Shown: positions 26,127 through 35,645, numbered from the stretch's first letter. The stretch is 64,000 nucleotides of DNA from Sphingobacterium sp. ML3W (GCF_029542085.1 NZ_CP107036.1:1426001-1490000), one strand, 5' to 3'. Made by a program: numbers and translations. The notes: generated by a model not told the origin, from the letters alone.

Positions 26127-27155
26127 CTATCTTGGATCCACAATTATCCATTCTTCCCTTATTTTCAGCAGCCTATCGTAAGCCTCGGCTGGTACCTTCA
26201 GCTGCTCCTGATCTATACCAAATAGCTCCACAATATAATCACTGCCCACCCTATATTGGTCTTTTATGGCCAGCTGTTGTATCAAAAGCCCCCGACCGGC
26301 ACGGAAAAATAAATTAGGCCATAGTTTTTCAATTTTTGCCAGCGAGTCTATATCCACCGTACCTTCACGGCCATCCAGTAAACGTACATCGACCAATTTG
26401 GATTTGGCAGAGCCTTCCTTGAGATGGAAATACGCTATCTGTGGTATTCTTACGCATTCATTGACAGCCCCTATCATTACCTCAATCTGTTGGGTGGCCT
26501 CTTTGAGACAAGCCTTCAATCTGTTTTCGTCACTGCTCAAACGATCGTGATTGGCACGCAGTCTTTGCTTCCGATTTCTTAGTTCATTCAATTCATGCTC
26601 ATAATGCATCCGAAGCTCATTGCTCTTTTTTTCCTCTGCTCTTATCTGCTCATCTTTCTGCAAAAGCCATTTTTGTATTACTTTTACACGTTTTTTACTA
26701 TAGTTATTAATCTTTCTTTCCTTTCGAAAGGCATAATAGAACTGAACCATTATAAAGCAGAACATGACTACGACAAAATCCCGCTCAAAATAATCGCCTT
26801 TTTGTAGATCTTGCCCAAATACCACTAAATAAACCTTGTAAACAATTCTTAAAGCCACGGCTCCCAAAACTAAAACGAGTAGCGCAAATTGGATCAGATA
26901 GCGTACGAGCTCATACGGTTCAAGGTATTTATTCGAGTCAAGTCTGTATACGACAAATGCAACAGGGACTATTGCCAATAGCATTAATACCCAACTAAAA
27001 AGAAATATCAAACCATGATTTTCCATGGTTATACTCGAAAATGTTGATTCTTCAGTAGTATAAAAAGTGATGAAACAAGATGAAATACCTGCAAATAATA
27101 ATATAATCCACATGTTCCCATACCACGACCGAAAGAAAGATTTAAGTGCTATCAT
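26127..27155 (-). CDS. Membrane-bound LytTR-domain regulator
   Basis: A 342-residue protein with four predicted membrane helices (about 13-31, 47-70, 82-112 and 121-143), a charged coiled coil (150-225), and a C-terminal LytTR DNA-binding domain (about 235-340: IAYFHLKEGSAKSKLVDVRLLDGREGTVD, then FFRAGRGLLIQQLAIKD). No histidine kinase or receiver domain is present, so it is a one-component membrane regulator. LytTR proteins bind tandem direct repeats spaced by a helical turn, so the 11-bp TAC array about 600 bp away is a candidate target. A start further downstream is unlikely because helix 1 would be lost. Confidence 0.75.
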   Translation of the reverse strand: MIALKSFFRSWYGNMWIILLFAGISSCFITFYTTEESTFSSITMENHGLIFLFSWVLMLLAIVPVAFVVYRLDSNKYLEPYELVRYLIQFALLVLVLGAVALRIVYKVYLVVFGQDLQKGDYFERDFVVVMFCFIMVQFYYAFRKERKINNYSKKRVKVIQKWLLQKDEQIRAEEKKSNELRMHYEHELNELRNRKQRLRANHDRLSSDENRLKACLKEATQQIEVMIGAVNECVRIPQIAYFHLKEGSAKSKLVDVRLLDGREGTVDIDSLAKIEKLWPNLFFRAGRGLLIQQLAIKDQYRVGSDYIVELFGIDQEQLKVPAEAYDRLLKIREEWIIVDPR

Positions 27156-27305
27156 AATAGGCTGAAAATAAGATTAACCTCTAAGTTAATAATATGTATG
27201 ATTACTTAAGGTAACGTTTCCTTTACATGCTATCATAGATTTAATTTATTCCTTCGTAGAGTTCGCAAATGCGTTTAAGCAGCCCTAATGCGTATTTTAT
27301 ACTTG

Positions 27306-27331
27306 TTTCGACGAAACGAATTTCGTTTTCG
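27306..27331. promoter_or_regulatory. Overlapping palindromes in the control region of the next gene
   Basis: TTTCG-a-CGAAA (27306-27316) overlaps AACGAA-t-TTCGTT (27315-27327). This CGAAA-rich cluster stands out in an AT-rich 270-bp intergenic stretch and may be an operator. The rest of the stretch (27156-27506) shows nothing else. Confidence 0.3.
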
Positions 27332-27506
27332 CCGATCTCGGCCTTTGTTTCCTTCGCTTTTTAGTGATTTGGTTTTAGATTCGCTTTTCGATCGAATTAT
27401 AAAACTAATTTAAATTTTTAACAAGGTGAATACTAGTCGGCTAGGTGTAGCATTGGCATGCTTGCTATATCCTTTGGGACTAGCGATCACCGATAAACTA
27501 AACAGT

Positions 27507-27938
27507 ATGAATAAATACACACTTGATGACACAGGAGTCAAGCGATGGCTCCGGGACTTGTACAACTCGACCATCGAATTTCAGACGATGGAACAAAAGC
27601 TGATCCTGCTGTGCTTACGCAGCTGGCTTATGTCCCGTTTTGAACTTTCGGAGAGCCAGGTTGATTATATCATATCCCTGTCCGCCGACTTCAAAAACAA
27701 TCTTGCACAACAGATTGCTTTTGCCATTAACAATCAGGCAGACATCACTTTGGATAAGCAGACCAATGAAAAAAGCACCAGTACACTTTCCCGGGATTCG
27801 GTCAAGGTGACGGAATATGAGTCAAACAAGATCCAGTCAGATACACCGGAAATCCCCGTCGGATCTGAAGCGAATGAGATCTTTAGTCGCCGTTTGGAAG
27901 GGCATTTAATCGTCCGGATTTACTACACGCTTCTATAG
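27507..27938 (+). CDS. Hypothetical protein, 143 residues
   Basis: I do not recognise this protein. The ATG at 27507 (MNKYTLDDTGVKRWLRDLYNS) is preferred; a GTG at 27426 would add a hydrophobic 27-residue leader. The first 85 residues are helical (LILLCLRSWLMSRFELSESQVDYIISLSADFKNNLAQQIAFAI) and the rest is polar and probably disordered. It lies beside the LytTR and Crp-like genes and ends just before a strong terminator. Confidence 0.5.
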   Translation: MNKYTLDDTGVKRWLRDLYNSTIEFQTMEQKLILLCLRSWLMSRFELSESQVDYIISLSADFKNNLAQQIAFAINNQADITLDKQTNEKSTSTLSRDSVKVTEYESNKIQSDTPEIPVGSEANEIFSRRLEGHLIVRIYYTLL

Positions 27939-27958
27939 GCTATCTAAAATAATTCAAC

Positions 27959-28003
27959 AAAAACGCCATGGGCCATATCTCTCTCATGGCGTTTTTGTTT
28001 TTT
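27959..28003 (+). terminator. Intrinsic terminator
   Basis: AAAAACGCCATG (27959-27970) pairs perfectly with CATGGCGTTTTT (27985-27996) and runs into GTTTTTT. Confidence 0.8.
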
Positions 28004-28032
28004 ATGAACTGTTCATTTACAATATATTAACT

Positions 28033-28587
28033 GTGAAACGTTTTACCAAACATTTAAATACCTATTTCAATGCAGATGATCCCTGTCGCGACGAACTCAT
28101 AACGCATACCAAACTACGCCAGGGAAAGCGTGGGCAGATCTATTGCCGGGAGGATGAAAGTCGTCCCTACTGGTGCTATGTGCTTGATGGCAAAGTGGGT
28201 GCTTATGAGATGAAACTCAAAAAGCCCTATCTCCACTGGATCGCGACCGAAGGGCATTACTTTACCGGCACCAAGCATGAGTACAGTTTTAACAGCCAGG
28301 ATCTGAATATTCAATTTCTCAAAAAAAGTACCATTGCCTGTATCCCGCTGACGGTCTTGCAGGAGCTGCAAGATCAGTATCCGAGCATGCATCACTTTGT
28401 CAGTATCATGCGGCAGCGGAAATCAGATTTTTTCAATAAAAAGGGACTAATTATGGCGCAGGAAGCGCGTGACAGGTCGGCGAAGCTCAAAGAACTAATG
28501 CCTGCACTATGGCATAGTCTGAATAATAAATTGCTGAGCCAATTTTTATATATAGATCCCAAGACTATCTATCGAAATAGAAAATGA
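28033..28587 (+). CDS. Crp-like cyclic-nucleotide-binding-fold protein
   Basis: 184 residues starting at GTG. The N-terminal 110 residues fit a cNMP-binding beta-roll (TKLRQGKRGQIYCREDESRPYWCYVLDGKVGAYEM). A long helix follows, and the C-terminus SQFLYIDPKTIYRNRK looks like a short helix-turn-helix that ends early. It differs from standard Crp proteins in lacking the phosphate-binding RA(A/E) segment. It is probably a regulator, its ligand unknown. Confidence 0.6.
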   Translation: MKRFTKHLNTYFNADDPCRDELITHTKLRQGKRGQIYCREDESRPYWCYVLDGKVGAYEMKLKKPYLHWIATEGHYFTGTKHEYSFNSQDLNIQFLKKSTIACIPLTVLQELQDQYPSMHHFVSIMRQRKSDFFNKKGLIMAQEARDRSAKLKELMPALWHSLNNKLLSQFLYIDPKTIYRNRK

Positions 28588-28719
28588 AATCACAAAAAAA
28601 GTAAAATACTACCCACATGCCCGATTTTAGGCTGTAAAGTATCCGCTCCTTTGTAATAGACAAACGGACAACTATGTTACAAAGTAGAAAGCTATCATAC
28701 GAAGAAGAAAAATAAGATC

Positions 28720-28890
28720 ATGAAGACCATTGGCACAGCTATTAAAAGATACCGACGCAAGTTTGCAGTATTTCCCTTCATGGGTGAGGGAAAGAAGACC
28801 ACTTTAGTGATAAAAGCCTCTGTTTCACAGAAGCTTTTATGTGGCCATCCTGTTACGCACAAGATGATCAATTATAACCGATATGAATAG
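28720..28890 (+). CDS. Doubtful small frame, 56 residues
   Basis: Opens MKTIGTAIKRYRRKFAVFPFMGEGKK and contains a hairpin with a T run inside it, which argues against a functional gene. It is noted because it is the only start-to-stop frame in the 350-bp gap before the 74-residue gene. Confidence 0.2.
   Translation: MKTIGTAIKRYRRKFAVFPFMGEGKKTTLVIKASVSQKLLCGHPVTHKMINYNRYE
28812..28838 (+). terminator. Possible terminator of the Crp-like gene
   Basis: AAAAGC...CTGT pairs with ACAG...GCTTTT around a TTC loop, ending in TTTTAT, about 225 bp past the Crp-like gene. Confidence 0.4.
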
Positions 28891-28938
28891 ATAGAATATT
28901 CATAGCTATTTTATTTAAATAATTAATACTTATAAATC

Positions 28939-29163
28939 ATGAGTTGGTTCAGCTTTACGGGTTCAGACCCATCACAACCTTCGCACTATACGTTGGTCGG
29001 AGATACTCCACCATCATGTGCTACCCCTACAGAACAGATGTGTGCTCTTCAAGCAGCAAATTCTGCAGGTTCACCAGTTATCACTGATGCATTGAAAAAT
29101 GAAATCATTAATTCATTGCAGAATCAGGTAAACGGTACGAATGTGCGATTAAAATCGCGATAG
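28939..29163 (+). CDS. Small cysteine-containing protein, 74 residues
   Basis: Begins MSWFSFTGSDPSQPSHYTLV, with cysteines in SCATPTEQMCALQA and a helical tail. It has no signal peptide or membrane helix. Similar short proteins with a leading Trp, a DP segment and a CAxxA element are, as I recall, common near SusC/SusD or peptide-export genes in Sphingobacteriaceae, but I cannot name the family. It is followed by a bidirectional terminator and the converging TlpA/SusD/SusC unit. Confidence 0.5.
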   Translation: MSWFSFTGSDPSQPSHYTLVGDTPPSCATPTEQMCALQAANSAGSPVITDALKNEIINSLQNQVNGTNVRLKSR

Positions 29164-29200
29164 GAATATTTTACAACATCAGCGTTTGCTACACTTAGTA

Positions 29201-29226
29201 ATAGGGTATGAATTTTCATACCCTAT
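29201..29226. terminator. Bidirectional terminator between converging genes
   Basis: A perfect 12-bp stem ATAGGGTATGAA / TTCATACCCTAT with a two-base centre, between the 74-residue gene (+) and the TlpA gene (-). Confidence 0.6.
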
Positions 29227-29238
29227 ACTATTTACAGG

Positions 29239-30501
29239 TTACTCGATTTCTTCGATGACTAATACCTCCATCTCCTCCTCGCCCAGTACAGCTTCAATGC
29301 CGTACGCTGCCAGCTGTGAATTGAACTCCGCTAAGGTTTCATAGGGTGTAATCTTTATTTTTTCTTTGCTATTTACTCGGTCTAAAATAGGTGGGAATTT
29401 TCCGCCTAGATCTGTCATAACCGCCAAGACTGCACTATTTTCATATACCATACCATCTGCAATTGTTTCTTTTGATCCGGACTGTAATGGACCGGGCTGT
29501 AATATGAGACAAGGGATTTTCTTCATTGTTCTATACGATCGTATGCCTAAAAAACTATGTAGGTCATTCAATACCAATCGTGCTTGGGTGGAATCTGCCC
29601 TCAAAATTTTATCTTTTCGCTCATAGGATAGCGCGTGCTCCAACGACCATCGTTCTCCTTTTCCCGCGATATCTTGATAATGATCAGGGTTCTTAACCTT
29701 TAATACAAGTCTTTCGGGACGGGGTACATATCCAGCCGGACTTATTTTAGCCCAAATGAATTTAATAGCGTTACTAATCGAGGCATTGTAAAAAGAGGTA
29801 TTGATCGTATTTGTAAGACTATCTTTTTTTATACGCAAGGACTCAAAAGGGACACCATTTTGATAGCCAGATATCCAGACACCAAACTTGACCGCCCCCT
29901 TGTCGTTGTTGTTTGTGTTTTTTTCCATTAGATCACCTTTACCAAAGTCATCCTTTAGGGGTAAATCGATCGTCCCTTTTTCATAGAGTTCAATTATGCT
30001 CTCCTCGGTTATTAACTTATTACTTGTTATTGCTTTAACCTGTTCCTTATAAAGGAATACAACATGTGGAACGCTTTGGTGCGGAAACCGTTGCTGTAAA
30101 TAAACATCAGCAAAAATAACTGGCAGATTGACCTTGTTTTCTTTAAGATAACTGTTCGCAGCGAAGAACTTATCGAGAGTTGCTTTGTCCTGCCAAGTTA
30201 CACTGATGATCTGAACTTTATCTTTCAGCTTATCCTGTAGCTTTTGCAATTTGGGCATAGACTGTATACAAGTACCACAATAGGTATCAAAGAAATCCAA
30301 TATCACTACTTTGCTTGTTAACTTTTGAAGATCTAACGTTTTTACCGGTCCACGCATTAACTGAATAGCGCTTGGCGATATAAAGGTATCCCCGATTTTT
30401 AAAGCCTCGCCTGATGTTATATTATTATTGACCTGTGCAAATGCAGTAATTGTCAGGATCAATAAGATGAATGAGATGAATAGTTGTTTTAAATGATTCA
30501 T
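29239..30501 (-). CDS. TlpA-like thioredoxin protein with C-terminal TIGR03435-like domain
   Basis: About 420 residues from the ATG at 30501, which gives a clean signal peptide (MNHLKQLFISFILLILTITAFAQ) and does not overlap the SusD gene. The thioredoxin domain has the redox pair in DTYCGTCIQSMPKL (CxxC at about 75-78). The C-terminal part, with AVMTDLGGKFPPILD and a closing GIEAVLGEEEMEVLVIEE, resembles the TIGR03435 domain fused to TlpA proteins in Bacteroidota and Acidobacteria. It probably reduces disulfides of a periplasmic partner of the SusC/SusD pair encoded just upstream. Confidence 0.75.
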   Translation of the reverse strand: MNHLKQLFISFILLILTITAFAQVNNNITSGEALKIGDTFISPSAIQLMRGPVKTLDLQKLTSKVVILDFFDTYCGTCIQSMPKLQKLQDKLKDKVQIISVTWQDKATLDKFFAANSYLKENKVNLPVIFADVYLQQRFPHQSVPHVVFLYKEQVKAITSNKLITEESIIELYEKGTIDLPLKDDFGKGDLMEKNTNNNDKGAVKFGVWISGYQNGVPFESLRIKKDSLTNTINTSFYNASISNAIKFIWAKISPAGYVPRPERLVLKVKNPDHYQDIAGKGERWSLEHALSYERKDKILRADSTQARLVLNDLHSFLGIRSYRTMKKIPCLILQPGPLQSGSKETIADGMVYENSAVLAVMTDLGGKFPPILDRVNSKEKIKITPYETLAEFNSQLAAYGIEAVLGEEEMEVLVIEEIE

Positions 30502-30520
30502 GTTTTTATTTGATAATTGG

Positions 30521-31879
30521 TTAACGAATGTTTTGAGGGATATTCCCAATGACAACGGCAGGCTCCGGTAATCGAAAGGCATATTTTCTACTGTCAGGTG
30601 ATAAGCTATACGTTTGCCCTTGGATATTCCTTTGTATAGTTTTCCGAAATCTAGGATCTAGGTTTAACCGTTTCAGATCAGACCAACGTCGTCCCCGAAA
30701 TAATAGTTCTTTCTGACGTTCCAGCAGTATATTAGACAGCAGTACATTGGCATCCGTTTCAGTCACTGCTGTAAACCGATTTTTATTGAATCTGTTTTTT
30801 AGTAATGAATTTAGGGCATCCAAGGCTTCACTAACCTTCCCGATACGAACAGCACACTCTGCTTTGATAAGATAAACCTCACTTGTAGTCAGCCCCACAA
30901 AAAGAGTTGCTATGGACTGATCATAATTTCCCTTGAAACTATATGAATCTTTGGGGTAGCTGTTGCTCCTAAAAAATAGCAGCTTTCGCAGGTCGTTATC
31001 GTTATAGCTATCATATAAATTAGAATCTATCAAACCATTGTTTAAACTCATCGGCCCTGCGTTATTACTAATTGCAGAGAATAAGACTTCCGTATTAAAT
31101 CGTTCAAAGGGTAATTCGGCGGTCACATTAAGATTGTTGAAATCCAATAACTCAGCATGTAACTTCAAACTCGAGTCAGCATAGAGATATGCTTTTTCAT
31201 ATTCTGCCATATATAGATAAGCTCTAGCTAATCCGGCATAAGCTGCTGCACGTGAGGGACGTCCGGGTATGGACTCTTTTGGCGGCAATAGAGCCACGGC
31301 CAATTTATAATCCGTAATAATCTGCTCATACGACTGCTTCAAGCTTGCACGCTCAGATGGTTTATCAATACCGGGATCAAGGCGCATCGGAATTCCCATT
31401 TCCGTAGAAGCGGTTGCACCATCGTATGGCGGAGCAAACACCTCTGCCAGCTGCTGGAAAGCAAATGCTCTAAAAAAGTGAGCGATTCCGCTTAGATGTC
31501 TTGCTTTCTCATTGGATGCCGTCCCTTCCACCTTGTTTATAATTTCGAGTACCTGATTGGCGTTAAAAACAGTCTTAAAAGAACCCTGCCATTGTGTTAC
31601 ATCAAAGTAAGGCTCATCTTTCCAAATATACGCGTTGCGTTGATCCACGGTCATCATCCCATCAAAGGTTTCTGCTGAGACATAGTATTCGTCTGTGCCC
31701 CACTCGCCAATTGCAGGGTACCCAATATTCATGGTGCTATAATCATTGAGCAACAGCTCCGCATCATCTAAACTTTTGGGGATTACCATTTTGATATCAG
31801 GCTTTTCTTCCAAAAATTTGTTGCAGGCAGATAATATCACCAGAGCGAATATGCCAATTGAGAAATATAATGTTTTCAT
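30521..31879 (-). CDS. SusD/RagB-family outer membrane lipoprotein
   Basis: 452 residues with lipobox LSAC at Cys19. SusD features are the IPKSLDDAELLLNDYSTMN N-terminus, AHFFRAFAFQQLAEVFAPPYD, GIPMRLDPGIDKPSERASLKQSYEQIITDYKLAVALLPP and the C-terminal LLERQKELLFRGRRWSDLKRLNLD block. It is shorter than the nan-locus SusD. The ligand is unknown and no glycosidase or peptidase lies next to it; the TlpA partner hints at peptide- or protein-derived substrates. It is separated from its SusC gene by 10 bp. Confidence 0.85.
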   Translation of the reverse strand: MKTLYFSIGIFALVILSACNKFLEEKPDIKMVIPKSLDDAELLLNDYSTMNIGYPAIGEWGTDEYYVSAETFDGMMTVDQRNAYIWKDEPYFDVTQWQGSFKTVFNANQVLEIINKVEGTASNEKARHLSGIAHFFRAFAFQQLAEVFAPPYDGATASTEMGIPMRLDPGIDKPSERASLKQSYEQIITDYKLAVALLPPKESIPGRPSRAAAYAGLARAYLYMAEYEKAYLYADSSLKLHAELLDFNNLNVTAELPFERFNTEVLFSAISNNAGPMSLNNGLIDSNLYDSYNDNDLRKLLFFRSNSYPKDSYSFKGNYDQSIATLFVGLTTSEVYLIKAECAVRIGKVSEALDALNSLLKNRFNKNRFTAVTETDANVLLSNILLERQKELLFRGRRWSDLKRLNLDPRFRKTIQRNIQGQTYSLSPDSRKYAFRLPEPAVVIGNIPQNIR

Positions 31880-31889
31880 AATGATCTGA

Positions 31890-34800
31890 TTAAAAATTAA
31901 AACTTAGGCCGAGGGCGGACATCATTGGATCAGGAATATTAAAGCCATACTCGGTGTCAATCCCGAGTTTATTAGCCCGCCATATAGTTGCTACATTTTG
32001 CATATATCCATAGATTTTAAAGTTCTGTACTTTAAAACGAGATAGCGAAGACAGGCTAACGGACAATTGAATATCGCGCAGTTTGATCTGTCCTCCATTT
32101 TCCAATAAAGCCGACGAGCGCATATAGACCTGACTCCCCAGATCCGCCGGATATTTAAATGCTGGCACATCAGTATATAGTTCATCTCCCGGTTTTTGCC
32201 AGCGCAACGCATAGTCCTTATGTCCGATATCGCTATTTAAGAAAAGGCTATTGTCAAAGGAATTTCTCAGAAACTTATGCCCCAGCTGATAAGAAATATT
32301 CCATGACAGCTCCACAGTCTTATAACGGATACTATTCCGCCATCCACCCGTATATAGCGGTACTGTAGATCCATAGTTTTCGAGTTCGCTAACGTTCAAG
32401 CCCAATATAGCGGAATAGTCTTTGGAGATTTCGCCATTGATATACACTCGAGGTTCACCTGTTTGCGGGTCCAAGCCTGCCCATTTATAGCCAAGCTGGC
32501 TATATAGATCCATTCCCTCAATGGGTGTCATAGTACCAGACTGTGCTGAACTGATAAAATCCTTTCCATTTTCATTTTGCACATAAGATTTAAGCACTTT
32601 TGTGCGTGCGTAGGAGAATACAAGATTACTTGACCATGTCCAGTCCTTGCCTTGTACCGGTAAACTATTGAGTGAAATATCCCAGCCTTTGGTACGGATA
32701 TTTCCACTATTGACCATCAAGGTAGAGAAGCCTGTACTCGGGTCAATACGATCTGGAGCAATCAGGTCCGTTGCGTTTTTTACATAATACTCTATACTAC
32801 CGGATAAACTATTATTTCGGAGTGAAAAATCAAGTCCCACGTTCGTGATCCCAATCCTTTCCCACCGCAATCCGGGATTAGGCGGAGTCATGATCATACC
32901 ATAGTTTTGATTGGTGATGTAATGTGCTTCACTTTGTATTGACATGATTGGATAAGCCGATACGCCGTTATTCACATTACCATTATAGCCATAGGTGGCA
33001 CGAAGCTTTAAGAAGTTAACGGCACTGTTGGCCAAAAATGGTTCGTTTGACAAGACCCAAGCCCCACCAACTGACCAGAAGGGTTGTCCCCGATCATTGC
33101 TTTTGACTCCAAACAGATTTGATGCATCTTTACGAAAACTGGCGCTTACCAAATAGCGGTTTGAATAGGTATAGGCACCATTGGCAAAGTAAGACACAAA
33201 GTTATTGCGGAATCGCTTAAATACATTTACATCTGTTATCGCAGAGGTGCCGAATGCACCGTTCAACATAGGTACCTGAATACCATATGGCACAGATTTA
33301 AATGCCCCTGTCTCTGGATCATAACCACGGTATTGGCTGGAGGTTACCTTCTGTTCATTTTTGCGTACTTCCATACCGGCAAACAGCGAAATTTCATGTT
33401 TTTCATTCCATTTTTTACTGTAGTCTGCAGTCGCCCTACTCTGATGATTGTAGCTATCCCAATTTACTATTCCAAAAAAATCCCCTACCGGCATATTCCA
33501 AGTAACCGCGTTGTCATTCCAACTCGCAAATGAATTGATCTCATCCCGCTGTTCGTATGTCCCGATACCTTTCCATACCTCAGTAGGATTCATCGTGCTT
33601 TGGTATGCATATAACAGATTCAATTTCAATCCAAAATCAAAAGAATACCTTGCGTTTATGTTCGTAAAAAATTCCCGTATTTTTTGAGTTTCCTTAGAAT
33701 CATTCAATTGATTGAGGGGGATATAAGACCAATCCAATAGTCTCCCTCCGGCTACCGTATCCCTGAATGCGGGATTTAACCCACTAATATCTACTGCTAA
33801 TGGATTGCCATTTGCATTCGCTAGACGCATATAGGGATAATTCTTAACACCTTTAGCCATGCGGTTATAAGCTACAGGAAAATACGAATTCTCGTTTTTG
33901 GAGTCTGTATACGCTAGACCAACATCGAGGATCATATTCTTGACCGGTTTGATCTGTGTATTAGATTTCAAGTTCATTCGCTTAAAAGAAGACGTAACCA
34001 CATCATTCAGGTTCTTGTCATAGCCTACAGAAAAAAGCGTATTCACTTTATCGCTCCCCGTCTGCAACTGAATGTTATATTGCTGATTGACAGCCTGCCG
34101 GTAGATATATTTCAAGAAATCGTCTCGTACATCAGTTGCTTTCATAAGCCCGATCTGCTCGTTAAAATCAGCTTCGGATAGTGTGCCGTTCTTTTTAGCA
34201 TACATTAGCCATAATGCGGGCTGTGGATTTCTGAATTTGTTTTTAAACCAGCTGTTATATTTTCCCTGATCGAAGATATACTGCTGTGCGTCGATATAAT
34301 CCGGGCTACTCATCTGTGGATAATAATACAGATCTGGCTTAGCTTTTATACTGATATTCGAGTTAAACGAGAGCTTGGTCTGCTCATTAAACTTACCTCT
34401 TTTGGTCGTAATCACTATGACACCATTTCCCGACTGTGCGCCCCATATAGATGCCGCTGCCGCATCTTTTAATACAGTGACATTCTCAATATCATTGGGA
34501 TTAATGTTGTTAAAAATCCCCGGACCGAGACCTGGATTGGATACATCATAAGGTACACCGTCGATAACTATCAAGGGAAACTTCTCCGAAAAGAGTGTAC
34601 TCAGCCCCCTAACGTTTACATTTAAGTAGCTACCTCGGCTATTTCCGGTTTTATTGGAAGTAAAGCCGGGCACCACATCCTCCAATCTGCTAACGAAATC
34701 AGTTGATACTTTGCGATTGAACAGCTTGTTATCCACAAACTCAAAACTACCCGTCGCCCTATCTTTAGGGATCTTTTGGTAGCCCGTGGAGACGATTTCT

Positions 34801-35255
34801 ACCTCATCGAGTTTGTTATCTTCGGGTATCAATCTGACCACAAGATGTGTTCCAGCGGTATAGTTGACTTCTTGGCTTTTGAAGCCGACATATGTAAATT
34901 TGATCTTGCCTATTGAATTCTTGACAAGCAGTTGGAAAGAACCATCTTTGGCACTCTTGATCTGTAAATTTTCAGTATCTATACGTATGGATACCCCTTG
35001 TAGAGGACTATTATCAACTTCAGATTCAATACGTCCTGTTAACTCATGTCTATTAGGCCCATTAGCCCCGCTGTCCTTGCGGGGCGTCTGAGCCGATAAA
35101 CTAAACATATGAAATACAGCAATGCATGTCAAAAGCATTGTTGTATTCTTTAATGCCTTTGAAAGGCAAATAAAATCATTTAAAATATTAAAAGTCTGTT
35201 TACTGACAGCTCCCAACAAATAGGCAATACGCTCCCCGTTGCAAAATTTTTGCAT
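31890..35255 (-). CDS. SusC/RagA-family TonB-dependent transporter
   Basis: About 1121 residues from Met10 of the open frame (MQKFCNGERI); an earlier ATG at 35282 is possible. The signal-like helix lies unusually deep (TTMLLTCIAVFHMFSLSAQ). It is followed by a carboxypeptidase-like regulatory domain (ELTGRIESEVDNSPLQGVSIRI), the LDEVEIVSTGYQ TonB box, a plug (IVIDGVPYDVSNPG, then IENVTVLKDAAAASIWGAQSGNGVIVITTKRG) and the barrel ending ALGLSFNF. There is no STN domain, but the 45-residue N-terminal extension is odd. It leads the SusC-SusD-TlpA unit. Confidence 0.85.
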   Translation of the reverse strand: MQKFCNGERIAYLLGAVSKQTFNILNDFICLSKALKNTTMLLTCIAVFHMFSLSAQTPRKDSGANGPNRHELTGRIESEVDNSPLQGVSIRIDTENLQIKSAKDGSFQLLVKNSIGKIKFTYVGFKSQEVNYTAGTHLVVRLIPEDNKLDEVEIVSTGYQKIPKDRATGSFEFVDNKLFNRKVSTDFVSRLEDVVPGFTSNKTGNSRGSYLNVNVRGLSTLFSEKFPLIVIDGVPYDVSNPGLGPGIFNNINPNDIENVTVLKDAAAASIWGAQSGNGVIVITTKRGKFNEQTKLSFNSNISIKAKPDLYYYPQMSSPDYIDAQQYIFDQGKYNSWFKNKFRNPQPALWLMYAKKNGTLSEADFNEQIGLMKATDVRDDFLKYIYRQAVNQQYNIQLQTGSDKVNTLFSVGYDKNLNDVVTSSFKRMNLKSNTQIKPVKNMILDVGLAYTDSKNENSYFPVAYNRMAKGVKNYPYMRLANANGNPLAVDISGLNPAFRDTVAGGRLLDWSYIPLNQLNDSKETQKIREFFTNINARYSFDFGLKLNLLYAYQSTMNPTEVWKGIGTYEQRDEINSFASWNDNAVTWNMPVGDFFGIVNWDSYNHQSRATADYSKKWNEKHEISLFAGMEVRKNEQKVTSSQYRGYDPETGAFKSVPYGIQVPMLNGAFGTSAITDVNVFKRFRNNFVSYFANGAYTYSNRYLVSASFRKDASNLFGVKSNDRGQPFWSVGGAWVLSNEPFLANSAVNFLKLRATYGYNGNVNNGVSAYPIMSIQSEAHYITNQNYGMIMTPPNPGLRWERIGITNVGLDFSLRNNSLSGSIEYYVKNATDLIAPDRIDPSTGFSTLMVNSGNIRTKGWDISLNSLPVQGKDWTWSSNLVFSYARTKVLKSYVQNENGKDFISSAQSGTMTPIEGMDLYSQLGYKWAGLDPQTGEPRVYINGEISKDYSAILGLNVSELENYGSTVPLYTGGWRNSIRYKTVELSWNISYQLGHKFLRNSFDNSLFLNSDIGHKDYALRWQKPGDELYTDVPAFKYPADLGSQVYMRSSALLENGGQIKLRDIQLSVSLSSLSRFKVQNFKIYGYMQNVATIWRANKLGIDTEYGFNIPDPMMSALGLSFNF

Positions 35256-35570
35256 GTTAAAAATGTGTTGTGCAAAGGCCATAGCTATGGCTAATGCTGA
35301 TCCAACAATAAAGAATTAGCTTATCCGAAAAGCGCCGTCAAAACGGTTATAAGGCATTGATTAGGAATAATTATGACGCTTCCTACCGGAATTAAAGAAG
35401 AACCGACCTATAGCATACCATTGTATTACAATAAAAAGTAACGGTAAAAAGTTTGGATTCAATAAAACTTTGCTTAATTTTAAAGTGCAAGATTAAAACA
35501 AGCTCATTTCATTGGCCATTATTACCTTTTATGCAATCATCTAAATGTATAGGTCGGTGACAGGGATATA

Positions 35571-35645
35571 AAGAGGGAAATTAAGCTGAACAAGGTTCAG
35601 TACCTTTTCATTGTAAGGAAAGTCAAACCCTCTCCTTTTTATTGC
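35571..35645 (+). ncRNA. Candidate structured RNA ending in a terminator
   Basis: An outer pairing of AGAGGG with CCCTCT encloses two small hairpins (CTGAAC/GTTCAG and CCTT/AAGG) and is followed by CCTTTTTATT. The multibranch shape with a T run suggests the 3' end of a small plus-strand RNA in the 860-bp gap upstream of SusC. No close promoter match was found. Confidence 0.3.
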
